Assembly (NCBI GenBank): GCA_023420795.1
Contig: JAEZVM010000382.1
Span: 1 to 8,439, forward strand
Direction: 5' to 3'
From: Pseudomonadota bacterium
GTDB taxonomy: Bacteria; Pseudomonadota; Gammaproteobacteria; Burkholderiales; Burkholderiaceae_D
Length of the DNA: 8,439 nucleotides
This document shows, in pieces, positions 1-6,612 of this stretch. The number at the start of each line of letters is the position of its first letter. The first letter of the stretch is position 1. The notes below the pieces were generated by a model that did no database searches, was not told the DNA's origin, and was given only the letters and a program-made list of their open reading frames with translations. The translations under genes were made by a program, and so were the position numbers.

Positions 1-718
1 AGGTCGGATGGAACTGGATGAATTCCATGTTCGCTACCCGGCATCCGGCGCGCCATGCCATTGCGATGCCGTCGCCGGTCGCGGTGTCCGGGTTGGTCGT
101 ATAGAGATACACCTTGCCGGCACCGCCGGTGGCGAGCACGGTCTGGTCGGCGGCGAGCGTCATCACCTCGCCGGTGTTGACATCCTGTACGTACAGGCCG
201 ACGCAATAGGGAATACCAGTGTCATTTCCCAGCTTGTCCGACTTAATGACGTCGATCGCGAAATGGTTTTCCAGCACCGTGATGTTCGGATGGGAGCGCG
301 CCTTCTGCTCCAGCGTTACCTGTACCGCATGCCCGGTCGCATCGGCGGCGTGGATGATGCGGCGCTGGCTGTGGCCGCCTTCGCGGGTCAGATGGTAGCC
401 AAGCTCGGCGCTCGGGTCGCGGGTGAAGGGCACGCCCTGCTGGATCAGCCACTCGATGGCTGCGCGGCCGTGTTCGATGATGTAGCGGGTGGCGCCTTCA
501 TCGCACAATCCGGCGCCGGCAACCAGTGTGTCGGCGATGTGCTGTTCATGGCTGTCGTGGGAATCGAGCACTGCGGCAATGCCGCCCTGCGCCCAGTTGC
601 TGGCGCCGTCGAGCAGGCTGCGCTTGGAAACAATGACTACCTTGCGTGTTTGCGCGAGATGCAGGGCAACCGACAGGCCGGCCAGCCCGCTTCCGACGAT
701 AGCGACATCAAATTTCAT
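1..718 (-). CDS. nadB: L-aspartate oxidase, N-terminal 239 residues (3' end outside window)
   Basis: FAD enzyme that oxidises L-aspartate to iminoaspartate, the first step of de novo NAD synthesis; NadA then uses the product to make quinolinate. The cytoplasmic protein starts MKFDIAIVGSGLAGL, with the dinucleotide-binding GSGLAG at residues 9-14. NWAQGGIAA follows near residue 42, then HLTREGGHS with Glu113, the counterpart of the E. coli active-site Glu121. HAADATG, LATGGAGKVY and the hallmark EFIQFHPT come last, just before the window edge. All are in the order and spacing of E. coli NadB, so the assignment is firm. The chosen ATG (718-716) gives the usual family N-terminus but has no good Shine-Dalgarno. 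An in-frame ATG at 754-752 would add 12 residues (MSNRTQPNPGYL) and cannot be excluded. The gene is divergent from the penicillin acylase homologue. No recognised NAD-repressor operator was seen upstream. Confidence 0.95.
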   Translation of the reverse strand, partial: MKFDVAIVGSGLAGLSVALHLAQTRKVVIVSKRSLLDGASNWAQGGIAAVLDSHDSHEQHIADTLVAGAGLCDEGATRYIIEHGRAAIEWLIQQGVPFTRDPSAELGYHLTREGGHSQRRIIHAADATGHAVQVTLEQKARSHPNITVLENHFAIDVIKSDKLGNDTGIPYCVGLYVQDVNTGEVMTLAADQTVLATGGAGKVYLYTTNPDTATGDGIAMAWRAGCRVANMEFIQFHPT

Positions 719-762
719 AAGATAACCAGGATTTGGCTGCGTTCGATTCGACATCTTACCAT

Positions 763-791
763 CTGACAATCTTCATTCATAAGCCTGTGAT
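763..791 (+). promoter_or_regulatory. Candidate sigma-70 promoter for the acylase gene
   Basis: CTGACA at 763-768 matches the -35 consensus at 5 of 6 bases. A 17-bp spacer leads to TGTGAT at 786-791, which matches the -10 consensus at 4 of 6. Transcription would begin near 798, about 29 nt before the acylase ATG. This is a consensus match by eye only. The same bases read on the other strand give TTGTCA, so the nadB promoter may overlap, but no good partnering -10 was found for it. Confidence 0.4.
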
Positions 792-793
792 AA

Positions 794-817
794 CCTCCAG
801 CGCACTTGTTGGAGGGG
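794..817 (+). promoter_or_regulatory. Strong ribosome-binding site facing a complementary arm (acylase leader)
   Basis: GGAGGGG at 811-817 is a strong Shine-Dalgarno, 9 nt before the ATG at 827. It selects that ATG over the in-frame TTG at 806, which lies upstream of it. The bases CCTCCA at 794-799 are exactly complementary to TGGAGG at 810-815, giving a 6-bp stem with a 10-nt loop that would cover the ribosome-binding site. If transcription starts near 798, as the candidate promoter suggests, most of the left arm is absent from the mRNA and the hairpin would not form. It matters only for longer transcripts. Confidence 0.5.
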
Positions 818-826
818 CAAAATAAT

Positions 827-3256
827 ATGACTGGAATATTCAGAAAAGTTGCGGCAGTTTTGGTTTTGCTGCTTCTGGTGCTGATTCTGGCGATGCTCTG
901 GTATCGCAGCGCGAGCCAGCCGCAGATTGACGGCAGCATGCGGCTCGAAGGCATCCAGGCGACGGTGGAAATCGTTCGAGATGCGGAAGGTATTCCGCAC
1001 ATCTATGCGAAATCGGCGGAGGACGCCTACTTCGCGCTGGGTTTCGTGCATGCGCAGGACCGCCTTTGGCAACTGGAACTGAACCGGCGCATTCCAGCCG
1101 GAACGATGGCGGAAATTCTCGGTCCGAATGTCCTCGACGCCGACCGATTCTTGCGCACCCTCGGCGTGCGACGCAACGCGGAAAAGATACTCGCCAATCT
1201 TTCGCCGGATACCCGCGCCGCGCTGGATGCCTACGCGCGCGGCATCAACGCCTGGCTGGCGAACCGAAGCGGCCCCTTGCCGCCGGAATTTCTTCTTACC
1301 GGCGCGCCGGCACCCGCGCCATGGCAGCCGGTCGATTCAATCGGCTGGCAGACCATGATGGCATGGGACCTCGGCGCGAACTGGACGCAGGAACTGCTGC
1401 GCATGCGCATGGCGCAGCGGCTCTCGCTGCAGCAGATCAATGAATTCCTCGCGCCGTATCCGGACGATCCGGTTCTGCAAACGCAGGATTACACCAAACT
1501 GTACCGAGAACTGGCCGGCACGACCGGGCAGCTCGCGGCAGTGGCCGCGATTGCGCCGCCGTCCCATATCGACGGCATGGGCTCCAACAACTGGGTGGTC
1601 GGCGGCGCGCTGTCCGGAACCGGCAAGCCATTGCTGGCGAACGATCCTCATCTTGGCCTGTCAGCGCCGGCGCTCTGGTACTTCGCGCATCTGTCGGCAC
1701 CCGGATTGAACGTGATCGGCGCCAGTCTGCCGGGCATACCCGCAATCGTACTGGGCCGTAATGACAGGATCGCATGGGGTTTCACCAATACCGCGCCGGA
1801 TGTGCAGGACTTGTTTATCGAGCGGGTCAACCCTGCCAATGACAGGCAATACCAGACACCGGACGGCTGGGCCGACTTTTCGGTGCGCATGGAAACCATC
1901 AAGATCAAGGGACAGCCGGACGTGACGCTCGAGGTGAGGGAAACGCAGCACGGCCCGGTAATTACCGGTGCGCTGCCCATCATGGAAAAGGCGCCGCTGG
2001 ATGCGAAAAGACATGTGGTCGCATTCGCGTGGACGGCCTTGCGTCCGGACGACCTGACGCTGCAGGCGGGGATGAAGCTCAATCGTGCGCGGAACTGGGA
2101 GCAGTTTCTCGATGCTGCGAGAGATTTCGGTGCGCCGCAGCAGAGCATCGTCTATGCGGATATCGACGGTAACATAGGCCTGATCGCACCCGGGCGTGTG
2201 CCAGTGCGCTCGCCGGGTAACGACCTGAAGGGCTTGGCACCAGCACCGGGATGGGATGCCCGCTATGACTGGACAGGTTTCATTCCTTTCGACGAACTGC
2301 CGCGCCAGTACAACCCGCCATCGCAGCGGCTGATGACGGCCAACCACAAGATCGTCGGGCCGGACTATCCGCATTTCCTGACCAGTGAATGGACGCTGCC
2401 ATACCGCGCAAACCGGATCGATGCACTGCTGGATGCAAAACCGAAGCACAGCATGGACAGCTTCGCCGCGATCCAGAAAGATCATGTGTCGCTGGCCGCT
2501 CAGGAGATATTGCCGGTATTGCGTAAGGCCGTTCCCCGTACCGAGCGCGGCAGGGCGGCGCTGGGTAGGCTGCAGAAATGGAGTGGCTCAATGAATGCCG
2601 ATCGTGCTGAGCCGCTGATTTTCACCGCATGGATGCGTGCGGCATCGCATGCGATCTTCGGCGATGAACTGGGGGATGCATTGATGAAGGACTACTGGGA
2701 GCAGCGCAATGTTCACCGTTCGACCGTCAATGTTCTGCAGGACAAGGATGGGCAGGGCAGGTGGTGCGCGAACGTCAGCCGCGCATCGGACAAGGCGCAA
2801 AGCTGCGCAGATGTATTGGCCACCTCGCTGGAAACGGCGCTGGACGACCTGGAACAGCGTTATGGCAAGGACATGGCGGCATGGCGCTGGGGCGAGGCGC
2901 ATGTTGCACGCTCCGAGCACCGCCCGTTCGGTAGGGTGGCCGCGCTCGCTCCGTTCTTCGATATCCGCGTACCTACTCCCGGCGACACTTTTACTGTCAA
3001 TGTGGGCCGCCACAACCTGCGTGATGAGAAATCACCATTCGCGAACCGCCACGCAGCCAGCCTGCGGGCGCTGTATGACTTGTCCGACCTTGAAAATTCC
3101 CGGTTCATGCACTCGACCGGGCAGTCAGGCAATGTGCTCTCGCCGCTATACCGCAATTACTCGCAACGCTGGGCGCGGGTCGAGTACATACCAATGAAAA
3201 CGCGGCGCGAAGAGGTGAAGAGAAATAGCCTGGGCGTGCTGACGCTCACGCCCTGA
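827..3256 (+). CDS. Penicillin acylase family (S45) Ntn-hydrolase, membrane-anchored or exported
   Basis: This is an 809-residue precursor of the penicillin G / acyl-homoserine lactone acylase family, which cleaves amide bonds of acylated amines after self-processing into alpha and beta chains. Residues 8-25 are a hydrophobic stretch after a basic start (RK), so a signal peptide or uncleaved anchor placing the enzyme in the periplasm is likely. The alpha part has the family block RDAEGIPHIYA and HAQDRLWQLE near residues 55-85. GSNNWVV places the cleavage site and catalytic nucleophile at Gly252/Ser253, giving a beta chain of 557 residues. TANHK with Asn506 fits the oxyanion-hole Asn. Cys647 and Cys660 form the spaced pair common in the family, and the C-terminus has the usual HSTGQSGN block. 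All key residues are present, so the gene looks intact. The ATG is preceded by GGAGGGG. The substrate (beta-lactam, acyl-homoserine lactone or another acyl amide) cannot be told from sequence. Neighbours nadB and purT give no clue. Confidence 0.92.
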   Translation: MTGIFRKVAAVLVLLLLVLILAMLWYRSASQPQIDGSMRLEGIQATVEIVRDAEGIPHIYAKSAEDAYFALGFVHAQDRLWQLELNRRIPAGTMAEILGPNVLDADRFLRTLGVRRNAEKILANLSPDTRAALDAYARGINAWLANRSGPLPPEFLLTGAPAPAPWQPVDSIGWQTMMAWDLGANWTQELLRMRMAQRLSLQQINEFLAPYPDDPVLQTQDYTKLYRELAGTTGQLAAVAAIAPPSHIDGMGSNNWVVGGALSGTGKPLLANDPHLGLSAPALWYFAHLSAPGLNVIGASLPGIPAIVLGRNDRIAWGFTNTAPDVQDLFIERVNPANDRQYQTPDGWADFSVRMETIKIKGQPDVTLEVRETQHGPVITGALPIMEKAPLDAKRHVVAFAWTALRPDDLTLQAGMKLNRARNWEQFLDAARDFGAPQQSIVYADIDGNIGLIAPGRVPVRSPGNDLKGLAPAPGWDARYDWTGFIPFDELPRQYNPPSQRLMTANHKIVGPDYPHFLTSEWTLPYRANRIDALLDAKPKHSMDSFAAIQKDHVSLAAQEILPVLRKAVPRTERGRAALGRLQKWSGSMNADRAEPLIFTAWMRAASHAIFGDELGDALMKDYWEQRNVHRSTVNVLQDKDGQGRWCANVSRASDKAQSCADVLATSLETALDDLEQRYGKDMAAWRWGEAHVARSEHRPFGRVAALAPFFDIRVPTPGDTFTVNVGRHNLRDEKSPFANRHAASLRALYDLSDLENSRFMHSTGQSGNVLSPLYRNYSQRWARVEYIPMKTRREEVKRNSLGVLTLTP
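3232..3253 (-). terminator. Possible purT terminator inside the 3' end of the acylase gene
   Basis: GGGCGTG at 3232-3238 and CACGCCC at 3247-3253 form a perfect 7-bp GC-rich stem with an 8-nt loop, immediately before the acylase stop codon. Read on the minus strand, the stem comes just after the purT stop and is followed by a pyrimidine-rich run (TATTTCTCTTC). That resembles a weak intrinsic terminator for purT. On the plus strand no T-run follows. No other terminator was seen between these convergent genes. Confidence 0.35.
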
Positions 3257-3262
3257 CGCTCG

Positions 3263-4471
3263 TCAAGCCAGTACCGGCTTCACCTTCGAGGCCGCTTCCT
3301 TGGCGCGGCTGCGCGCGGTTTCGATATCGTTCGCGGCGGCCAGCGCCACGCCCATGCGGCGGCGGGCGAAAGACTCCGGCTTGCCGAACAGGCGAATATC
3401 GGCGCCCGGCACGCTGAGCGCGTCGGCCACGCCTTCAAAGGCGATCGCCTTCGCTTCATGCTGACCATAGATGGCGGCGGAGGCCGCCGGCGTCTTCAGT
3501 GCCACGTTGACCGGCAGGCCGAGAATCGCCTTCGCATGCAATTCGAATTCGCTTTGCCACTGGCTGGCCATTGTGACCATGCCGGTATCGTGCGGTCGCG
3601 GGCTAACTTCGGAAAACCAGACCATGTCACCCTTGACGAATAGTTCGACGCCGAAAATGCCGAGACCGCCGAGATTATCCGTTACCTTCTTTGCGATCTC
3701 GCGCGCCTTCGCCAGCGCTGCTGACGCCATCGGATGCGGCTGCCAGGATTCGACATAGTCGCCTTTCACCTGCACATGGCCGATCGGCTCGCAGAAATGT
3801 GTCGATACCTGCCCATCCTGGTCGAGCGCGCGGACGGTGAGTTGTGTGATTTCGTAGTCGAAATCGATGAAGCCTTCAACAATGACTCTTCCTGCATCGA
3901 CTCTGCTTCCCGCAGCCGCGTAGTTCCATGCCGCTTCGATTTCCTGCGGTCCGTTGATCTTCGACTGGCCCTTGCCGGAAGAGGACATCACCGGCTTTAC
4001 CACACAGGGGAACCCGACCGCATCGCAGGCGGCCTTCAATTCATCCAGGCTATCGGCGAAGCGGTATGGTGACGTCGGCAGACCGAGTTCTTCAGCCGCT
4101 AGGCGGCGGATACCTTCGCGGTTCATCGTCAGCCAGGCGGCGCGTGCAGTCGGTATCACGGTTGCCTTGCCGGCCTTTTCCAGTTCAAGCAAGGTTGGCG
4201 TGGCAATCGCTTCGATTTCCGGCACTACCAGGTCGGGCTTTTCTTGCTCGAGAAGTGCCGCAAGGGCAGCGCCATCCGCCATGTTGATGACATGCGACCG
4301 GTGCGCGACCTGATGGCCGGGCGCATTCGGATAACGATCCACCGCGATGACTTCAACGCCGAGGCGCTGCAGGGAAATGATGACTTCCTTTCCCAGTTCG
4401 CCGGAGCCCAGCAACATGACCTTGACGGCGGAAGAAGATAAGGGCGTGCCCAGGCGGGAAGGTGTTTTCAT
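3263..4471 (-). CDS. purT: Formate-dependent phosphoribosylglycinamide formyltransferase (GAR transformylase 2)
   Basis: ATP-grasp enzyme of purine synthesis that makes formyl-GAR from GAR, formate and ATP, the folate-independent alternative to PurN. It is cytoplasmic, usually a homodimer. The product has 402 residues, close to the 392 of E. coli PurT. The sequence shows VMLLGSGELGKEV at 18-30, VPEIEAIAT near 90, TMNREGIRRLAAEE near 120 and the ATP-binding loop VKPVMSSSGKGQ at 158-169. The paired metal ligands Glu276 (GVELF) and Glu288 (SEVSPRPHDTG) have the same 12-residue spacing as in E. coli. The C-terminus carries the expected IRLFGKP block. The start is uncertain: TTG at 4495-4493 would add eight residues, and neither site has a convincing Shine-Dalgarno. 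ATG at 4471 is preferred because it is an ATG, fits family length and leaves a short leader after a possible -10 at 4516-4511. The gene is convergent with the acylase, 6 bp between stops, and separated by a terminator from the transporter gene upstream. Confidence 0.95.
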   Translation of the reverse strand: MKTPSRLGTPLSSSAVKVMLLGSGELGKEVIISLQRLGVEVIAVDRYPNAPGHQVAHRSHVINMADGAALAALLEQEKPDLVVPEIEAIATPTLLELEKAGKATVIPTARAAWLTMNREGIRRLAAEELGLPTSPYRFADSLDELKAACDAVGFPCVVKPVMSSSGKGQSKINGPQEIEAAWNYAAAGSRVDAGRVIVEGFIDFDYEITQLTVRALDQDGQVSTHFCEPIGHVQVKGDYVESWQPHPMASAALAKAREIAKKVTDNLGGLGIFGVELFVKGDMVWFSEVSPRPHDTGMVTMASQWQSEFELHAKAILGLPVNVALKTPAASAAIYGQHEAKAIAFEGVADALSVPGADIRLFGKPESFARRRMGVALAAANDIETARSRAKEAASKVKPVLA

Positions 4472-4510
4472 GGCTGGCGGAGCGAAATTAGACAATGGAA
4501 GTGTGCGCCA

Positions 4511-4516
4511 ATCTTA
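4511..4516 (-). promoter_or_regulatory. Possible -10 element of the purT promoter
   Basis: TAAGAT on the minus strand, four of six matches to the -10 consensus, sits about 40 nt before the purT ATG and after the terminator of the upstream gene. That is where a purT promoter must lie. No good -35 is present at 16-18 bp spacing, so this is a weak call. I did not recognise a purine-repressor operator. Confidence 0.2.
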
Positions 4517-4565
4517 GCAGAGCGCGCATCGCCGGAGAGTGACTGGAAAAGGGAAATAAGAAGGG

Positions 4566-4601
4566 AAAATAAAAAAAGCCGCCAGACGAATCTGGCGGCT
4601 T
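4566..4601 (-). terminator. Intrinsic terminator of the MFS transporter gene
   Basis: The arms at 4576-4586 and 4591-4601 form a perfect 11-bp stem. On the minus strand the loop reads TTCG, a stable tetraloop sequence, and the stem runs straight into a T-rich tract (seven T, A, four T, counting the last stem bases). It lies 45 bp past the transporter stop and before the purT promoter region, so it should insulate purT from transporter transcription. Confidence 0.9.
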
Positions 4602-4646
4602 GAAAACCAGGAATACCCGAAGGTACCGCCTGGGACGATTAGCCTT

Positions 4647-6311
4647 TTAATCTGCTGCGTAGATGTCCTTATCCTTGGTTTCCTTCACGAACAGCATGCC
4701 GACCACGAAGGTGATCATGGCGATGACGATCGGATACCAGAGGCCGTAGTAGATGTCGCCCTTGAACGCGACCAGCGCGAACGAGGTGGTCGGCAGCAGG
4801 CCGCCGAACCAGCCGTTACCGATGTGGTACGGCAGGGACATCGAGGTGTAGCGGATACGGGTCGGGAACATTTCAACCAGCATCGCGGCGATCGGACCAT
4901 AGACCATGGTCACGTAGAGCACCAGGATGGTCAGGAGAACGAGGACCATGCCCTTGTTCATCTGTGCCGGATCAGCCTTGGTCGGATAGCCGGCGGCCTT
5001 GATGGCGTCGCCCAGTTCCTTCGCGAATGCCTTTTCCTTGGCAGCCGCATCTTCCTTCGACAGGCCGGCAGCGTTATACGACTGGATGACCGTGTCGCCG
5101 ACCTTGACGGTGGCGAGCGTGCCCGGAGCGGCTGCTTCGTTGGTGTAGTTCACCGAAGCTGCAGCCAGTTTCGCCTTCACGATATCGCAGGAAGAAGTGA
5201 ACTTCTTCGTGCCAGTCGGGTTGAACTGGAACTGGCAGTCGGCCGGATCGGCGGTCACCACCACCGGCGAGCTCTTGATCGCTTGTTCCAGAGCCGGGTT
5301 GGCGTAGTGGGTCAGCGCGCTAAAGATCGGGAAGTAGGTTACCGCAGCAATCAGGCAGCCGCCGAGGATGATCGGCTTGCGGCCAATCTTGTCGGACAGT
5401 GCGCCGAACACGATGAAGAACGGTGTACCGATCACGAGCGAGGCGGCGATCAGCAGGTTGGCCGTCGCGCCATCTACCTTCAGCGTCTGCGTCAGGAAGA
5501 ACAACGCATAGAACTGGCCGGTGTACCAGACCACAGCCTGGCCGGCAGTCAGGCCGACGAGTGCCAGGATGACGATCTTCAGGTTTTTCCACTGGCCGAA
5601 GGATTCGGTCAGCGGCGCCTTGGAGGTTTTACCTTCTGCCTTCATCTTGGCGAAGGCAGGCGATTCGTTCATGGACAGGCGGATCCATACCGAAATGGCC
5701 AGCAGGAACACGGAGACCAGGAACGGAACGCGCCAGCCCCAGTCGGCAAAGGCTTCTTCGCCGACGGCGGTGCGGGTGCCGAGGATCACCATCAGCGACA
5801 GGAACAGGCCCAGCGTCGCGGTGGTCTGGATCCACGCGGTAAATGCGCCGCGCTTGCCGTGCGGTGCGTGTTCTGCAACGTAAGTTGCAGCGCCGCCGTA
5901 CTCGCCGCCGAGCGCCAGACCCTGCAGAATACGCAGCGAGATCAGGATGATCGGCGCAGTGATGCCGATGGAAGCATAGTTGGGCAACAGGCCTACGATG
6001 AAGGTCGAGATACCCATGATGAGGATCGTGACCAGGAAGGTATATTTACGGCCGATCATGTCGCCGAGGCGGCCGAACACCAGTGCCCCGAACGGACGTA
6101 CGATGAAGCCTGCCGCAAACGCCAACAGCGCGAAGATGAACGCCGTGTTGGGGTCGGTGCCGGCAAAGAACTGCTTCGCGATAATCGCGGCCAGCGAGCC
6201 GTATAGATAAAAGTCGTACCATTCGAACACGGTACCTAGCGAGGAAGCGAAAATGACTTTCCGCTCCTCTGCCGTCATGCCGCGTGCAGTCGCAGTTTGT
6301 ACTGTCGCCAT
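4647..6311 (-). CDS. MFS transporter, metabolite:H+ symporter (MHS) type, with large periplasmic insertion
   Basis: Inner-membrane proton-coupled symporter of 554 residues, substrate unknown; relatives carry dicarboxylates, shikimate, proline/betaine and similar small organic compounds. MHS-like features are FEWYDFYLYG at 29-38 in TM1, RPFGALVFGRLGDMIGRK at 72-89 (TM2-3 loop), RILQGLALGGEYGGA in TM4 and a second MFS loop GALSDKIGRKP at 303-313 between TM8 and TM9. Twelve membrane segments are expected. Between TM9 (ending near 333) and TM10 (starting near 455) lie about 120 polar residues rich in Ala and Lys with Cys359 and Cys375. KgtP- and ShiA-type members of about 430-440 residues lack this, which explains the extra length. 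By the usual topology the insertion is periplasmic. The start has a strong Shine-Dalgarno, AAGGAGA at 6323-6317, five bases from the ATG. The gene is divergent from a thiolase gene, suggesting uptake of an acid degraded through acyl-CoA, but that is inference from position only. Confidence 0.9.
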   Translation of the reverse strand: MATVQTATARGMTAEERKVIFASSLGTVFEWYDFYLYGSLAAIIAKQFFAGTDPNTAFIFALLAFAAGFIVRPFGALVFGRLGDMIGRKYTFLVTILIMGISTFIVGLLPNYASIGITAPIILISLRILQGLALGGEYGGAATYVAEHAPHGKRGAFTAWIQTTATLGLFLSLMVILGTRTAVGEEAFADWGWRVPFLVSVFLLAISVWIRLSMNESPAFAKMKAEGKTSKAPLTESFGQWKNLKIVILALVGLTAGQAVVWYTGQFYALFFLTQTLKVDGATANLLIAASLVIGTPFFIVFGALSDKIGRKPIILGGCLIAAVTYFPIFSALTHYANPALEQAIKSSPVVVTADPADCQFQFNPTGTKKFTSSCDIVKAKLAAASVNYTNEAAAPGTLATVKVGDTVIQSYNAAGLSKEDAAAKEKAFAKELGDAIKAAGYPTKADPAQMNKGMVLVLLTILVLYVTMVYGPIAAMLVEMFPTRIRYTSMSLPYHIGNGWFGGLLPTTSFALVAFKGDIYYGLWYPIVIAMITFVVGMLFVKETKDKDIYAAD

Positions 6312-6338
6312 GCTTGTCTCCTTGAATAATATTTAATA

Positions 6339-6366
6339 TCAATGTGCAAAGGATTTACACATTTGA
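6339..6366. repeat. Imperfect inverted repeat before the transporter gene
   Basis: TCAATGTG at 6339-6346 is matched by CACATTTGA at 6358-6366, an inverted copy with one extra base, around an 11-bp spacer (TGTG-N11-CACA). It lies 28-55 bp upstream of the transporter ATG, where a regulator would contact the promoter. The shape resembles operators of dimeric regulators, including the interrupted dyads of the LysR type, but no regulator gene is in the window. Confidence 0.35.
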
Positions 6367-6405
6367 ACCCAGTGTGCGACGCAAACCTTACGGCAGGCTT
6401 GCTCC

Positions 6406-6424
6406 AAACTTACAAAAACTTACA
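6406..6424. repeat. Tandem AAACTTACA repeat with 10-bp period
   Basis: AAACTTACA occurs exactly at 6406-6414 and again at 6416-6424, one helical turn apart. A looser relative (AAACCTTAC) begins at 6383. The second copy runs into TTACACAATTGA (6420-6431), which differs by one base from TTACACATTTGA at 6355-6366, 65 bp away. Such spacing on one DNA face is typical of protein-binding sites, though chance in AT-rich DNA is possible. Confidence 0.3.
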
Positions 6425-6522
6425 CAATTGATAACCGTAAAATAGTTGTTTTTGTACCGAAAAATCGTTGGCGTTGACCGTCTGCAGGTGGCTTCCATTT
6501 TTGCGAACGATCGTGCTAAAAA

Positions 6523-6531
6523 TGTGATATT
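6523..6531 (+). promoter_or_regulatory. Candidate extended -10 promoter element for the thiolase gene
   Basis: TGTGATATT contains the extended -10 pattern TGN followed by GATATT, four of six matches. A weak -35, TTGCGA, lies at 6501-6506 with a 19-bp spacer, and the palindrome ACGATCGT at 6507-6514 sits between the two. Transcription would start near 6538, giving a leader of about 75 nt. TTGACC at 6474-6479 is a better -35 but has no fitting -10. Confidence 0.3.
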
Positions 6532-6564
6532 CTCGTTTCGCACTGTCTGATTTGCCCATAACCG

Positions 6565-6584
6565 GTCCGGACTTCGACCCGGAC
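6565..6584 (+). repeat. Hairpin in the thiolase mRNA leader
   Basis: GTCCGG at 6565-6570 pairs with CCGGAC at 6579-6584 across an 8-nt loop. An overlapping alternative stem pairs GGTC (6564-6567) with GACC (6576-6579). It ends 16 nt before the Shine-Dalgarno AAGGAG (6601-6606), so it does not cover the ribosome-binding site. It could be an operator in DNA, or stabilise the leader in RNA. Confidence 0.35.
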
Positions 6585-6612
6585 ATCAACAATTCAACTC
6601 AAGGAGCCATAA

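Larger units (their letters stand above)
6312..6612. promoter_or_regulatory. Divergent intergenic region between MFS transporter and thiolase
   Basis: This 301-bp stretch holds no convincing gene and is more AT-rich than the flanking genes. It must contain the promoters of both divergent genes. It carries an interrupted dyad close to the transporter start, a 10-bp-period tandem repeat, a second spaced copy of a TTACACA-type motif, the palindrome ACGATCGT at 6507-6514, a candidate extended -10 and a leader hairpin before the thiolase. No clear transporter promoter could be chosen: TATTAT at 6333-6328 (minus strand) matches the -10 well but lies too close to the ribosome-binding site. Confidence 0.7.

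Noticed and set aside
8..766. 252-residue open frame on the plus strand
   Set aside because: It lies antisense across nadB, whose own frame carries all family motifs. It has no recognisable domain and is a by-product of GC-rich codon use.
806..826. TTG at 806 as the acylase start
   Set aside because: It precedes the strong ribosome-binding site GGAGGGG, which is correctly spaced for the ATG at 827.
1661..2485. 274-residue open frame on the minus strand
   Set aside because: It lies inside the acylase gene on the opposite strand, with no recognisable domain.
4824..6206. 460-residue open frame on the plus strand
   Set aside because: It is entirely antisense to the MFS transporter. The product is rich in Arg, Asp, His and Gln with no domain, as expected from reading a GC-biased gene backwards.
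6489..6505. Sigma-54 promoter (TGGC ... TTGC) upstream of the thiolase
   Set aside because: The GG and GC elements are 13 bases apart instead of 12, and sigma-54 promoters tolerate little spacing change; the -24 element is also poor beyond TGGC.
6410..6592. 60-residue open frame on the minus strand in the divergent intergenic region
   Set aside because: It begins with TTG, has no ribosome-binding site, shows no recognisable domain and covers the expected thiolase promoter.
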